The notes beneath the pieces were generated by a model. It made no database searches and was not told the DNA's origin. It saw only the letters and a list, made by a program, of their open reading frames with translations. Positions 17,147 through 27,300 of a stretch of 64,000 bases of DNA are shown here, piece after piece (within the stretch, counting starts at the first letter, position 1; each line of letters starts with the position of its first letter). Source of the stretch: Amycolatopsis aidingensis (GTDB taxonomy: Bacteria > Actinomycetota > Actinomycetes > Mycobacteriales > Pseudonocardiaceae); the NCBI RefSeq assembly GCF_018885265.1, contig NZ_CP076538.1, positions 3,260,001 through 3,324,000 on the forward strand. Reading direction: 5' to 3'. The position numbers and the translations under genes are program-made.

Positions 17147-19441
17147 ATGAGCGGGACGAGCGGGCGGCGGGACACTTTCGGCGCCGAGCTACGCAGGTTG
17201 CGGCTCGCCGCGGGTCTCTCGCTGAGCGCCCTCGCAGAGCGGGTGCACTACAGCAAGGGTTACCTGAGCAAGGTGGAAACCGGCGCCACCGCGCCGAACA
17301 TGTCGCTTGCGCTGCTGTGCGACGCCGAGTTCGGTACCGCCGGAGCGCTGGCCGAACTCGTACCCGCCAGCACGCGGCGGCAGCAGGTACCACGGCCGCC
17401 CGCGCCGTCGCTGCCCGCGCCCCCTCCGGTCACCGCGCACTTCACCGGCCGGGAACGGGAGTTCGAGGAGATCCGGACGGTGCTGCTGGACGACACCCCG
17501 GCCGCGCCGCCGGTCTGCGTGCTCAGCGGGATGGCCGGGGTGGGCAAGACCACCCTGGCCGCACGGATCGCGCATCGGCTGGAGGCCAGGTTCAGCGACG
17601 GCTGCCTGTTCCTGGACCTGCGCGGTCATACCCCGGACGCCACCGAGGTGAGCGCCGCGGAAGCACTCGACCGCTGTCTGCGCGCCCTCGGTATGCCGGG
17701 GGAGGAGATCCCCCGTGACACCGATGATCGCGCCGGTGTCTACCGGAACCGGTTGCGTGGCAGGCGTTTCCTCATCGTGCTGGACAACGTGCGCAGTGCG
17801 CGGCAGGTGCTGCCGCTGCTGCCGGCCGAGCCGAACTGCCGGGTGCTGGTCACCAGCCGGAACCGGTTGCACGCTTTGGACGACGCGCACCACGTCCTGC
17901 TGGACACCATGCCAGAGGCGGATGCGGCGGCGCTGTTCCGGCGCATCGCGGGCACGGCCCTGCCACCGGCAGGCGCGGACCAGCACACCGACCGGCTGCT
18001 GACCCGGATCGGGGACCGGTGCGGCAGGCTGCCCCTTGCGGTGCGGATCGCCGCCGCCCGGTACCGCGGCCACGCCGGCTGGACCCCGGACGAGCTGGTC
18101 ACCCGGCTGGCCGACGAGCAGGCCAGGCTGGACCTGCTGGACGATGGGGAGCGCAGCGTCACCGCGGCCTTCCGCCTGTCCTACCACGACCTGCCCGAGC
18201 AGCAGCGGCATATGTTCACCGTGCTGGCCCTGCATCCGGGCCAGGACATCGACCTGCGCGCCGCCTGCGCCCTTGCCGACACCGACCTGCCCGCGGCCGA
18301 GCGCGCGCTCATCGGGCTGCAGGACGCCAACCTGCTCATCCAGCGGGCGCCGCGGCGATACCAGTTCCACGACCTGCTTCGCGCCTTCGCCACGCACGGT
18401 GCGGTGGACGCGGTGCCGCAGGCGGGACGGCGGGCCGCGGTCAGCAGGCTGATCGACTTCGCGCTCGCCGGGGCGGAGCGTGCCTCCATCCTGCTGGCTC
18501 CGCACCGCAGCAGGCCCGCGTTGCACCTCGGCCGCCTGCCCCTGGAACCCACGCCACTGCCGGATATCGACGCCGCACTGGCCTGGTTCACCGCGGAATG
18601 GCCCAACCTCGTCGCGCTCTGCCGGCTGGCCGCCGAGCAGGGACCGCGGCAGCGGTGCTGGCAGCTGGCGTTCAGCCTGCGGGACTTCTTCTTCCTGACC
18701 AAGCTGCGGCAGCCCTGGATCGAGACGCACGCCCTCGCCGTGGCCGCGGCGAAGGAGGCAGGGGACACCCGTGCCCGCGCGGGCAGCCTGAACAATCTCG
18801 GCGTCCCGTACCTCGAGCTCGGGGACCTCGACTCGGCTGCGGCCTGCTACCAGGAGGCCCTCGGGCTGTTCCACGAACTCGGCGATGGGCTGGGCATCAG
18901 CAGCGCACTGGCCAATCACGCCTGGGTGACACATCACCGCGGCGAGCACCAGGCCGCCGTGCGGGACCTGCGCCACGCGCTGGAGTTCTACGAGCGGCAG
19001 GGACTGCCGCGCAACGCGGCCATCACGTTGCGCGGTATCGCCTTGATCGAGGCCGAGTCCGGCGCCCTCGACGACGCCGTGCCGCATGCCCTCGCCGCCC
19101 TGCGGTCCTGCCAGGAGCTCGGGCTCGACCTGGACGCCGCGATGACGCTCAACTGCCTCGGCCTCGCCTACTACCGATCCGGGCGGTGGGACCAGGCGGC
19201 GCGGGCCTACCAGCAGGCTCGCACGCTGGGTGCGGGTGTGGGGAGCCTGCATGAGACGGCCCGCGCGGAGACCGGCCTCGGCAACCTCGCCGCCGCGCGC
19301 GGCGACCGGGCCGCGGCGCAGTGGCACTGGGCCAGGGCCGGGGAACACTACCCCGAGCTGAGCACGCTCCGGGTGGCCGAGGCGCGGGACCGGCTCGCCG
19401 AGCAGGCCCGCACCTCCTCAGCCGGGGCAGGCCAACCCTGA
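17147..19441 (+). CDS. XRE-NB-ARC-TPR STAND protein
   Basis: A 764-residue signal-transducing ATPase. Residues about 5-65 are a Cro/C1-type helix-turn-helix (GLSLSALAERVHYSKGYLSKVE). The NB-ARC ATPase follows, with Walker A GMAGVGKTT (near 128) and kinase-2 FLIVLDNV (near 208). TPR repeats fill about residues 530-755 (GSLNNLGVPYLELGDLDSA and similar). This is the AfsR-like layout with an XRE domain in place of the SARP domain. GGGGGAG at 17131 supports ATG 17147. It ends three bases from the end of the convergent TIR gene. It may be a regulator or a defence sensor. Confidence 0.88.
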   Translation: MSGTSGRRDTFGAELRRLRLAAGLSLSALAERVHYSKGYLSKVETGATAPNMSLALLCDAEFGTAGALAELVPASTRRQQVPRPPAPSLPAPPPVTAHFTGREREFEEIRTVLLDDTPAAPPVCVLSGMAGVGKTTLAARIAHRLEARFSDGCLFLDLRGHTPDATEVSAAEALDRCLRALGMPGEEIPRDTDDRAGVYRNRLRGRRFLIVLDNVRSARQVLPLLPAEPNCRVLVTSRNRLHALDDAHHVLLDTMPEADAAALFRRIAGTALPPAGADQHTDRLLTRIGDRCGRLPLAVRIAAARYRGHAGWTPDELVTRLADEQARLDLLDDGERSVTAAFRLSYHDLPEQQRHMFTVLALHPGQDIDLRAACALADTDLPAAERALIGLQDANLLIQRAPRRYQFHDLLRAFATHGAVDAVPQAGRRAAVSRLIDFALAGAERASILLAPHRSRPALHLGRLPLEPTPLPDIDAALAWFTAEWPNLVALCRLAAEQGPRQRCWQLAFSLRDFFFLTKLRQPWIETHALAVAAAKEAGDTRARAGSLNNLGVPYLELGDLDSAAACYQEALGLFHELGDGLGISSALANHAWVTHHRGEHQAAVRDLRHALEFYERQGLPRNAAITLRGIALIEAESGALDDAVPHALAALRSCQELGLDLDAAMTLNCLGLAYYRSGRWDQAARAYQQARTLGAGVGSLHETARAETGLGNLAAARGDRAAAQWHWARAGEHYPELSTLRVAEARDRLAEQARTSSAGAGQP

Positions 19442-19444
19442 CAG

Positions 19445-20521
19445 CTACCTGCGGGACTCCAGCCTGCGGATCATCTGGTGCCAGATCCGCTCGAGCAGCT
19501 CCTCCGTGGCCAGGGTCAGCTCGCCCGGCTCGCCCCCGAGCAGTGACCGGTCGGACAGCAGCACCGCGACCGTGCCGTCCCGTTCGCCACGGCAGGGGCG
19601 GGCGGTGGCGTCCACCGCGGCCTCGTTGCCAGGCTGGTGCCGGTCGAGGCCGAACAGCAGGGTGCCGTCCTCCTGCTCGGTTCGGTCGATGTCCAGCGCG
19701 TACACGGTGCGGCCGTGCCGGGTCACCCTGGCCACCACCGCGGTTTCGGACCGCTCGACCGACTCCGCCAGGCCGACCCGCCGCAGCCGGGGCAGTTCCC
19801 TCGCCAGCAGGCTGCCGAGGCGGTCCAGCAGCAACGCCGACTGCTGCCGGGCGTCCGGCTCGAGGGGCCGCAAGTCCGGCAGCGGCAGGTCGGCCAGCCC
19901 TGGCGAGATGATCTCGCTGATCTCCCTTGGCGGGTGGTGCGCGCTGCCCGTGCTGCTCCGCACCTTCCGCCAGAGTTGCGTGGCGAGTTGCTCCGGGGTG
20001 TGGTCCTCGGCCCGCAACACGCCGGTGTGCGGATGCAGCCGGTGCGCGGGCACCAGTGGGCTGCCGATCAGCACCGGCAGGATGTAGCCGCCCCCGCGCT
20101 CCATGCCCGTCCACATCGCGGCCTCGAACTCGTCGGAGGGCACCTGCTTGGCGAAGTACTCCGCGGAGATGAACGGCACGAAGTACCGGGTGCGCCTGCC
20201 GTAGACCAGGCGTTGCGCGGCCACGAAGTTGCGGCCCCACCATTCGTTGGTCTTGTCCCGGTCGTAGAAGACACGCATGCCGAGCCGGTCGCAGGCGAGC
20301 TTCGTGCGCTCCACATAGCTGCGGTGCTCGCCCGCGAAGGAGAACGCGAGGTCGTATTCGATCTCCCCGTCGTCCCGCCCGGTCTCCGGCCGGTGGGGCA
20401 GTGGCCCTGGTGGTTCCGGGTCGCCGTGGCCGATCGAGTTTCCGCGCACCACATTGCGGTCCCCGATGGCCGAGTTGTTCACCGGCCCGTAGCTGGTGTG
20501 TCCCGAATTCCTCCGCGGCAC
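19445..20521 (-). CDS. TIR-domain protein with N-terminal amyloid-like motif
   Basis: A 358-residue protein. Residues about 50-190 are a TIR-type fold (EYDLAFSFAGEHRSYVERT, then MRVFYDRDKTNEWWG and YFVPFISAEYF), which often cleaves NAD or makes cyclic ADP-ribose messengers. Residues about 5-32 carry the motif NSAIGDRNVVRGNSI, closely like the C-terminus of the protein encoded just upstream. The C-terminal 150 residues are unrecognised. GTG 20521 is chosen for spacing to GGAAGGG; GTG 20530, overlapping the upstream stop, is possible. It is co-transcribed with the membrane protein gene. Confidence 0.8.
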   Translation of the reverse strand: MPRRNSGHTSYGPVNNSAIGDRNVVRGNSIGHGDPEPPGPLPHRPETGRDDGEIEYDLAFSFAGEHRSYVERTKLACDRLGMRVFYDRDKTNEWWGRNFVAAQRLVYGRRTRYFVPFISAEYFAKQVPSDEFEAAMWTGMERGGGYILPVLIGSPLVPAHRLHPHTGVLRAEDHTPEQLATQLWRKVRSSTGSAHHPPREISEIISPGLADLPLPDLRPLEPDARQQSALLLDRLGSLLARELPRLRRVGLAESVERSETAVVARVTRHGRTVYALDIDRTEQEDGTLLFGLDRHQPGNEAAVDATARPCRGERDGTVAVLLSDRSLLGGEPGELTLATEELLERIWHQMIRRLESRR

Positions 20522-20526
20522 CGGAC

Positions 20527-22191
20527 TCACCCCTTCCGGATCCGGTTGCCGGAAACCCGGTTGTTGCTGCCGACCGCGGAATTGTGCACATCTCCCGCGA
20601 TGTAGGTGTTGTTCGCGACCACTTCCTGGGCCTGCCGCATGAACTCCACCACCGAGAGGTCGCGCTCCTCGAGGAACATCCCCACTGCCCGGAACAGCCG
20701 CCTGCGCAGCAGCCGCAGGTAGCGTTCGACATCGGCGAGCTGGAAGTAGTTGAGCACGTCCGTGCTCGCGGCGAGCTCGCGGAGGCTGCAACTGGCGCCG
20801 TACTTGGCGGGCAGCATCATCCCCGGGGTGTCGGGCAGCGGTTGGATGCTGGTGCACAGGCCGCCCAGCCTGCCGATCAGCGCCGCGGGTAGTTGCACCG
20901 CGCCCAGCAGGGAGGCCTGGATCGGCCTTCCCGGCCCGGCGGGCAGCTGGTCCACCGTACGGTAACCCTCCCGCACCGGCAGCAGCACGCACGGAGTCCA
21001 CTCCAGATAGAGCGTGCGCTCGTTCATCCCGAGATGGAGGTACACGGACACGGTGATGTCCCGGTTCCACGCCTCCACCTCGAACACCCGGTAGTAGCGC
21101 AGCCATTCCAGCGGCGCCTCGGCGAGTTCGGCCATCCTGCGCGGCGGCAGCACCTGGTTCGGCGGCTGGTCGAGGCTCGCCAGCACCTCCCGTGCCGCGG
21201 GATCGCCAAGGTTGGCCAGCAGCTCCTCGGCAGGCGCGATCACCTCCGCCCGCTCGGTGAGCCCGCTCAGCCGGTCGCTCGGTGCCAGCGAGGGCGAGTG
21301 CCGCAGGGTGCGCAGCTCCGCCGAGATGGCGTCGTACAGCTCACTCAGGGCGAAGCCGCGGGGCAGCGGCAGCTCCCCGGCGCGCGCCTGGCCGTTGGTC
21401 CCCGCGGCGTGCTCCTCGCTGTCCTCAGCGGGCTCCAGCATCACCGTCATGGAGAACGGCCGGTGCCGGATGCCCGCCCCGACGAACGGTTCGTATCCGC
21501 GGTATGCCACCAGGTTCGCGTTCCGGTCCGCCTCGGCCACCCGCCGCAGGTCGGCGGTGTAGCGTTCCCGCCCCAGCCGCCGGACCAGGCGCTCGCCCGG
21601 CCAGCGATCGACCGCTGGCGCCGGGGTGAACGAGCCCCGCCGGAAGCTCTTGGTCAGCAGGCACCACAGCACGAACTCCTCGGCCGCCACCACGGCGATG
21701 GCGGCAAGGCCGAGGACCACCTCGGCCGGTCCCAGGGTGAGTGCGGGCAGCGCGGTACCGGTGGCGAGGAGTTCCGCCAGTGCGGTGGGCAGGAAGCCCA
21801 GGGCCAGTAAGGCGGCGCCGAGCCAGATCCAGGGCAGGTAGCGCCTGGCCGTGGCGTGTTCGCGTGCCAGTACCGGCCAGCGCACCACCAGGGCGGTAAC
21901 CAGCCACAGCAGGGCCAGCACGATGTTGCTGATCGCGAAGGCGAGCAGGATCGCCAGCAGGGTCCAGTCCCGGATCTGCCTGCGCGCCCTGGCGGCCACG
22001 GCTTCCCGCAGTACGGCGCCCGCGTTGACCGCCGTGGACGGCGGGATGACCCGCAGCGATTCGGTGAGGAACTCCCGGATGGCGTTGTCGCAGAAATTCT
22101 GATCTTGATGTGCCGCGGCGCAGAGGTATCGGGTCGCCTCGTCGCGCGATTGCGTGATTTCCGGACGGGACGATTGTTCGGTTGTGGTCAT
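20527..22191 (-). CDS. Membrane protein with C-terminal amyloid-like motif, partner of TIR protein
   Basis: A 554-residue protein I do not recognise. An N-terminal helical part (about 1-70) is followed by three or four membrane helices (about 75-195) and a large soluble domain (about 200-520). The last 30 residues hold NTYIAGDVH and NSAVGSNNRVSGNRI, an Asn/Gly/Ser-rich motif repeated at the N-terminus of the downstream TIR protein. GAGGAG precedes the ATG at 22191; an upstream ATG at 22251 has no good ribosome binding site. The shared motif suggests the two proteins assemble, with this one placing the complex at the membrane. Confidence 0.75.
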   Translation of the reverse strand: MTTTEQSSRPEITQSRDEATRYLCAAAHQDQNFCDNAIREFLTESLRVIPPSTAVNAGAVLREAVAARARRQIRDWTLLAILLAFAISNIVLALLWLVTALVVRWPVLAREHATARRYLPWIWLGAALLALGFLPTALAELLATGTALPALTLGPAEVVLGLAAIAVVAAEEFVLWCLLTKSFRRGSFTPAPAVDRWPGERLVRRLGRERYTADLRRVAEADRNANLVAYRGYEPFVGAGIRHRPFSMTVMLEPAEDSEEHAAGTNGQARAGELPLPRGFALSELYDAISAELRTLRHSPSLAPSDRLSGLTERAEVIAPAEELLANLGDPAAREVLASLDQPPNQVLPPRRMAELAEAPLEWLRYYRVFEVEAWNRDITVSVYLHLGMNERTLYLEWTPCVLLPVREGYRTVDQLPAGPGRPIQASLLGAVQLPAALIGRLGGLCTSIQPLPDTPGMMLPAKYGASCSLRELAASTDVLNYFQLADVERYLRLLRRRLFRAVGMFLEERDLSVVEFMRQAQEVVANNTYIAGDVHNSAVGSNNRVSGNRIRKG

Positions 22192-22409
22192 GATCTCCTC
22201 GGTCGGATTGCTCGTCGATTCGTGCTTGCTTCGCGCGAAACGAGGGATCATAGGCCGGTGTCGATGATCGTCGAGTCCAGCCGGTCAATCGTTATGCGAA
22301 CCGATGCCCAGTCGGGCCCGGAACGCGGACATCGTCCAGAAAATGTCCAGAAATAGTCCAATAACAAATGATTTGCCCACGGGGTGAATCACCAACCCCG
22401 CACAGCGGA

Positions 22410-22448
22410 CGGCCCCGGGTCGCGCGCGGTGCGCGCGACCCGGGGCCG
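22410..22448 (-). terminator. Strong hairpin terminator after the cupredoxin gene
   Basis: An 18-bp perfect stem (22410-22427 with 22431-22448) and a three-base loop start 14 bases after the cupredoxin stop. It probably ends the laccase-ThuA-cupredoxin transcript. No U-run is seen, as is common in actinomycetes. Confidence 0.7.
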
Positions 22449-22462
22449 TGGCCGGAACAGGC

Positions 22463-24325
22463 TCAGGCGGCGATGCCGGAGCGCTTGGCGGCCTTCATGA
22501 TGCGCCGCTTCTCCTGGCCGGAGATCACCCCTTCCCGCTTGAGTTCCTTGGTGACCTGCCGGACGTGCTTGACGAACTGCTTGTGCCCTGCGTACTGACC
22601 GCCCTCGTCGATCAGGTCGTTGATGGTGCAGCCGGAGTCGTTCTCGGTGTTCGGCACCGTGGTGTCATGGCCCGCGATGATCACCGTGTCCCGCACGTCC
22701 GAGCCGGGGCAGGCGTCGGTGGCCGAGGCCACCACCGTGAAGGTGAGCTTGCCGTCCACCGAGCGGTTACCCGCCTGGTCGGTGGCGTGGTACAGCACCG
22801 TGTGCGCACCGGGGCCGGTGACCTCGAAGGGCTCGCCGTAGGCGGTGTAGGAACCGCCGTCCAGGGAGTAGCGCAGGAAGCGCACCCCGGACCCCTGGTC
22901 ACTGGCGGAAAGGCTCACCGTGGCGGTATCGACATAGTTCCACTGGGCGTCCTGCGGGCCGACGACCTGTGCGGTGACCTCCGGCGGGGTGGTGTCACCA
23001 GGGTCGGCCTCGGCCACGGTGAAGGTCACCGACCCGATATCGGAGAGGTTCCCCGCGTTGTCGGTTGCCCGGTAGCGCACGGTGTGCGCACCGGGCTCGG
23101 TGACCTCGAACGGCTCGTCATACGGGCCGAAGGAACCGTCGTCCACCGCGTACTGCACCGATTCCACCCCGGAGCCGGCATCGCTCGCCGCAAGGGTCAC
23201 CGTGGCCGCACCGACGTAGTTGCCGTCGCCGTCCTTGTCCCCGGTGACCTCGGCGGTGACCTCCGGCGGGGTGGTGTCGCCAGGGTCGGCCTCCACGATG
23301 GTGACGATGACCGAACCCTCCTCGGAGGTGTTGCCGGAGTTGTCGGTCGCCCGGTAGACGACGGTGTGGTCCCCGTTGCCCTGGACGGTGATCGGCTCGG
23401 TGTAGGCCTGGAACCCGGCCTCGTCGAGGTCGTACTCGATGCCCTTGACCCCGGATCCGGTGTCCTGCGCGTCAAGCGTGACGGTGGCGGAGCCGATGTA
23501 GTTGCCGTCGTCGTCCTGGTCGCCGGTGACCTCGGCGGTGACCTCCGGCGGGGTGGTGTCCCCTGGATCCGGCTCGACGACCCGGAAGGGCACCGAACCG
23601 GGCTCGGAGGTGTTGCCGGCCATGTCCGTGCCGCGGTACTGCACCGTGTGGTCACCGGGTTCGTCGATCCGCACCGGCCCGGTGTACGGCTGGAACCCGG
23701 TGTCGTCCACCTCGTACTCGACACTGTCCACCCCGGATCCGGTGTCCTGCGCGTCCAGGGTGACGGTGGCGGAGCCGATGTAGTTGCCGTCGTCGTCCTG
23801 GTCGCCGGTGACCTCGGCGGTGACCTCCGGCGGGGTGGTGTCCTCGCCGCCACCGTCCTCGGTCACCACCAGCACGCCCGCCATCTGCCCGTGCCCGGGG
23901 ATGGCGCAGTAGAACCGGTACTTTCCGGGGGTCAGCGTCACCTCGGCCTCATGCCGCCCGCCCTTGGCGTCGTTCGGGCCCGCCAGGATGTTCAGGTCCA
24001 CATCCTGGTTATACTCCGGCGAGGACGTGTCGAAGGTCAGCGTATGGGTCATGCCGGTGGTGTTCCCGGTTGCCGCGCTGTTCTCGAACACGATGGTCGC
24101 CGGACCCGCCGTGGCCGTGGTGGTGACCGAGGCGTATTCGGTGATGCTGTCGTCCGCGGTCCAGGTCAGCACCTGCTCCTGGGCGGTGCCGGGGGAGTCC
24201 GGTGCCGGCGCCGCGGACACCGGCACCAGCCACAGTGCCAGCAAGCTCGTGCCGAGCCCGGCCGCGGTCAGCGCGCGGGCCGGTCTCGGGCGGCCCCGGA
24301 AGGCCGCGAGTAGCCGTTGGATCAT
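22463..24325 (-). CDS. Secreted cupredoxin with four Ig-like repeats
   Basis: A 620-residue exported protein. Residues 1-38 are a signal peptide. Residues about 45-155 form a blue-copper (plastocyanin-like) domain with ligands in GMTHTLTF and FYCAIPGHGQMAG (His, Cys, His, Met). Four Ig-like repeats of about 90 residues follow (about 160-530), each starting DTTPPEVTAEVTG and containing YRATDNAGN-like ends, as in OmpL47/HYR-type surface repeats. The last 60 residues (CTINDLIDEGGQYAGHKQF onward) match a module in the neighbouring ThuA protein. It is the last gene of the laccase operon. It may shuttle electrons or copper at the cell surface. Confidence 0.85.
   Translation of the reverse strand: MIQRLLAAFRGRPRPARALTAAGLGTSLLALWLVPVSAAPAPDSPGTAQEQVLTWTADDSITEYASVTTTATAGPATIVFENSAATGNTTGMTHTLTFDTSSPEYNQDVDLNILAGPNDAKGGRHEAEVTLTPGKYRFYCAIPGHGQMAGVLVVTEDGGGEDTTPPEVTAEVTGDQDDDGNYIGSATVTLDAQDTGSGVDSVEYEVDDTGFQPYTGPVRIDEPGDHTVQYRGTDMAGNTSEPGSVPFRVVEPDPGDTTPPEVTAEVTGDQDDDGNYIGSATVTLDAQDTGSGVKGIEYDLDEAGFQAYTEPITVQGNGDHTVVYRATDNSGNTSEEGSVIVTIVEADPGDTTPPEVTAEVTGDKDGDGNYVGAATVTLAASDAGSGVESVQYAVDDGSFGPYDEPFEVTEPGAHTVRYRATDNAGNLSDIGSVTFTVAEADPGDTTPPEVTAQVVGPQDAQWNYVDTATVSLSASDQGSGVRFLRYSLDGGSYTAYGEPFEVTGPGAHTVLYHATDQAGNRSVDGKLTFTVVASATDACPGSDVRDTVIIAGHDTTVPNTENDSGCTINDLIDEGGQYAGHKQFVKHVRQVTKELKREGVISGQEKRRIMKAAKRSGIAA
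23478..23843. repeat. Identical 84-bp copies inside the Ig-like repeats
   Basis: The segment 23478-23561 is identical to 23760-23843. It encodes the junction between two Ig-like units (GDQDDDGNYIG region). The identity at DNA level points to recent duplication or gene conversion within the repeat array; such runs are also prone to assembly error. Confidence 0.85.
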
Positions 24326-24362
24326 CAGAATTCTCCACTCCTCGTGGTGCGGGTGCCCGTAC

Positions 24363-27300
24363 CTACAGCTCCCGCACCCGGATGTTGCGGAACTCGACCA
24401 GGTCGCTGTTGCCGTGGTTCTGCAGGCCGATGTAGCCGTTGACGAACTGGCGCAGGTCGCTCGCCGGGTCACCGTCCCGGATGGACTGCTTGCCGGGGGT
24501 GTTGTCGAACTCGTTGATCACCACACCGTTGCGGATGATCGTGTAGTGCTGCCCGACGACCCTGATCTCGTAGTCGTTCCACTCGCCCTTCGGGGTCACC
24601 CCGGCGCGGCCGTAGTAGACCTGGTCGAAGTTGTAGACCGAACCGGTCTTCTGCGGCTCACCGGAAGCCCCGTCGTAGATCTGGATCTCGTGCCCGCAGT
24701 AGATCCCCACCCAGGCCTGCGAGTCCCGCGCGGAGCCACGGGTGCCGCAGCTGCTGGCCGGTCGCTGGTCCAGCGGGGTACGCGGATCGGGGAACCGGAC
24801 GAACACCCCGCTGTTGGCCCGATGCTGCTCCGGCGCGATGTCCTTGAACTGCAACTTCAGCGAGAAGTCCTGGAACGGCTCCGCCGAGTACCAGAGCATG
24901 CCGAGGCCGCCGGAACTGCGGATGGAGCCGTCCGGCCGCAACTCGAAGTTCCCGCTCGGGGCCTGCTGCCACCCGTCGAGGGAGCGCGCGGTCCCGTCGA
25001 AGATGGCCTCGTACCCGGAGTCGCCCTCCTTGCCGATGTCGGACTGCCGCGCGGCCGTGACCAGCGTCGAGCGCTCCTGCCTGGTGAGCACGCCGTCCCG
25101 CTGCAGCTGCCGGGTCACGGACCCGACGTGCCGCACGAAGGACCGGTGGTCCGGCCAGCTGCTCTCGTCGTCGATCAGGTCGTCCACCGTGCAGGCGCCT
25201 GCCGCCTGGTGGTTGCGCACGGCGGTGTCGGTGTCCCGGAAGTGCACGTAGCGGTTGGAGTCCGGCACCGCGCAGTCCACCGTCACCTCGGTACTGGTGG
25301 TCACCTGCTCGCCGTCGGCGTAGGTCACCGTCAGCGTCGCGGTGTAGGTGCCCACCCCGGCGTAGGTGTGCCGGGGGTTGGCCTCGGTGGAGGTGCTGCC
25401 GTCACCGAAGTCCCACTGGTAGGAAACGCCGCCGGAGCGGGAGCCGTTGAATGCCATGGTCAGCGGCTTGTTCTGCACGGCGGTGGCCGAGACCGACGGC
25501 GCCGGGGTGGCAGGTCCGCCCTGGTAGGTGACCCGGATCAGCTTCTGGTTGTCGTCGAGGCTGAAGAAGCCACCCGCGTAGTCCAGCAGGTACAGTGCGC
25601 CGTCCGGGCCGAACTTGGCATCCATCCAGCTCTGTAGCTCGTTGTCACCGGTGCCTGCCCGGACGATGTGCCGCAGGCTCTCGGCGAAGGCGGGCGGCTG
25701 CTGCTGCGGAACGCCTTCCGGATTCACGGTCACCGCGACCCGGTTGTTGGGGTTGGACTGGTCGCCGATGAACCACTTGTTGTCCCAGTACTCCGGCCAC
25801 GCGACCCCGCTGTCCACGTTCACCCGCGAGCGGTGGTATGTCGGTCCGTCCATCACGGCCTGGCCGCCGCCCTTGAGGTAGGGCTGGGTGTAGCTGACGT
25901 CCTCCTCGTCGTAGGTCGGCACGCCGCTGCCGTCACCGCGGTCAGGGAACACCGGGCCACCGCCGCCGGGGGAGTACCAGATCATGTTGTCCCGCGCGGG
26001 CGGGATGTCCACCAGGCCGGTGTTGCGCGGCGAGGTGTTCTTGAGGTTGTCGCAGTCATACCAGCCGGTCAGCACGCTGGCGTCGGTGTTGCTGCGGTCG
26101 CGGTAGGGCTGCCGGTTACCCATGCAGTACGGCCAGCCCTGGTTGCCTGCCGAGGTGATGATCGTGGCCGTCTCGTACTTCGCGGGCCCGAGTTCGGGGC
26201 TCGGCGAGAACGCGTCCGGCCCGACCCAGGCCGCGGTCAGCCAGTCGTTCTTCTTGTCGTAGTGGAGCCGGGAGATGTTGCGCACGCCCATCACGTAGAT
26301 CTCCGGGCGGGTCTTGTCCCCTGGATCCTCGGCCTCGGGGAACAGGTTCCCCTCGGGGATGGTGTAGGAACCGTCGTCCTCGGGATGGATTCGCAGGATC
26401 TTGCCGTTCAGGTCGTTGGTGTTACCCGAGGTGCGGCGGGCGTCCTGGAAGGAGAGGCCCTTGTAGTCCTTGGTCCAGTTGTTGCCCGAGTAGCCCTCCG
26501 AACCCTGGGAGGAGTTGTTGTCCCCGGACCCGATGTAGAGGTTGCCCTCGTTGTCGAAGGCCATGCCACCGCCGGCGTGGCAGCAGCTGTGGATCTGGGC
26601 GTCCCACTGCAGCAGGTCCTTGCGGGTGTTCTTGTCGATGGACTGCGCGGCGGCGTCGTAGGTGAACCGGGAGATGGTCCGCTTGCCGATCCGGTTCTCC
26701 TTGTCGATGGAGGCATGCGGCATCCAGTAGGCGTAGATCCACCCGTTCTCGGCGAAGTCCGGGTCCAGGGTGATCCCCACCAGGCCCTCCTCGTTCTTCA
26801 CCAGCTCGCCGCCACTGCCGCGGTTGCCCATCACCTCGAGCGTGGTGAGCAGCTTGACCTGCTTGGTCTCCGGGTCCCACTGGTGGATGGTTCCGCAGCC
26901 GAGGCCCACGTTCGGATCCTCCCAGCTGGGGATGGGCCCGGAGGCGCAGGCGGCCTTGCCGATGTAGAACACCGTGCCGTCCTCGGCGATGGTCAGGCCG
27001 TGCGGCTCGCCGATCTGGTCGAGCTGGCCTTCCTTGTTCTCCGCGGTGAGCCGCTCGATCCGGTAGTTCGACCCGATGGTGGCCTGGCAGTCGCCACGCA
27101 CCATGCCGGTGGTCCACTGGATGGCGCCGAGCAGATGGCTGCGGAACCGCTCCTCGGAGTAGCTGTCGGCGGTGCCGCCCATCCCGGTGTAGAAGGAGCG
27201 GCCACCGTCGTAGTCCCGGCACCAGGAGATCGGATGGAAGGCGCCGTTCGCGCCCTCACCCGGGTCGTAGGTGTGTTCCTGAACCTGTGCGACCGTGTGT

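Noticed and set aside
22463..24325. Repeat array as a CRISPR
   Set aside because: The repeats are long, in frame, and encode Ig-like domains; there are no short regular repeats with unique spacers.
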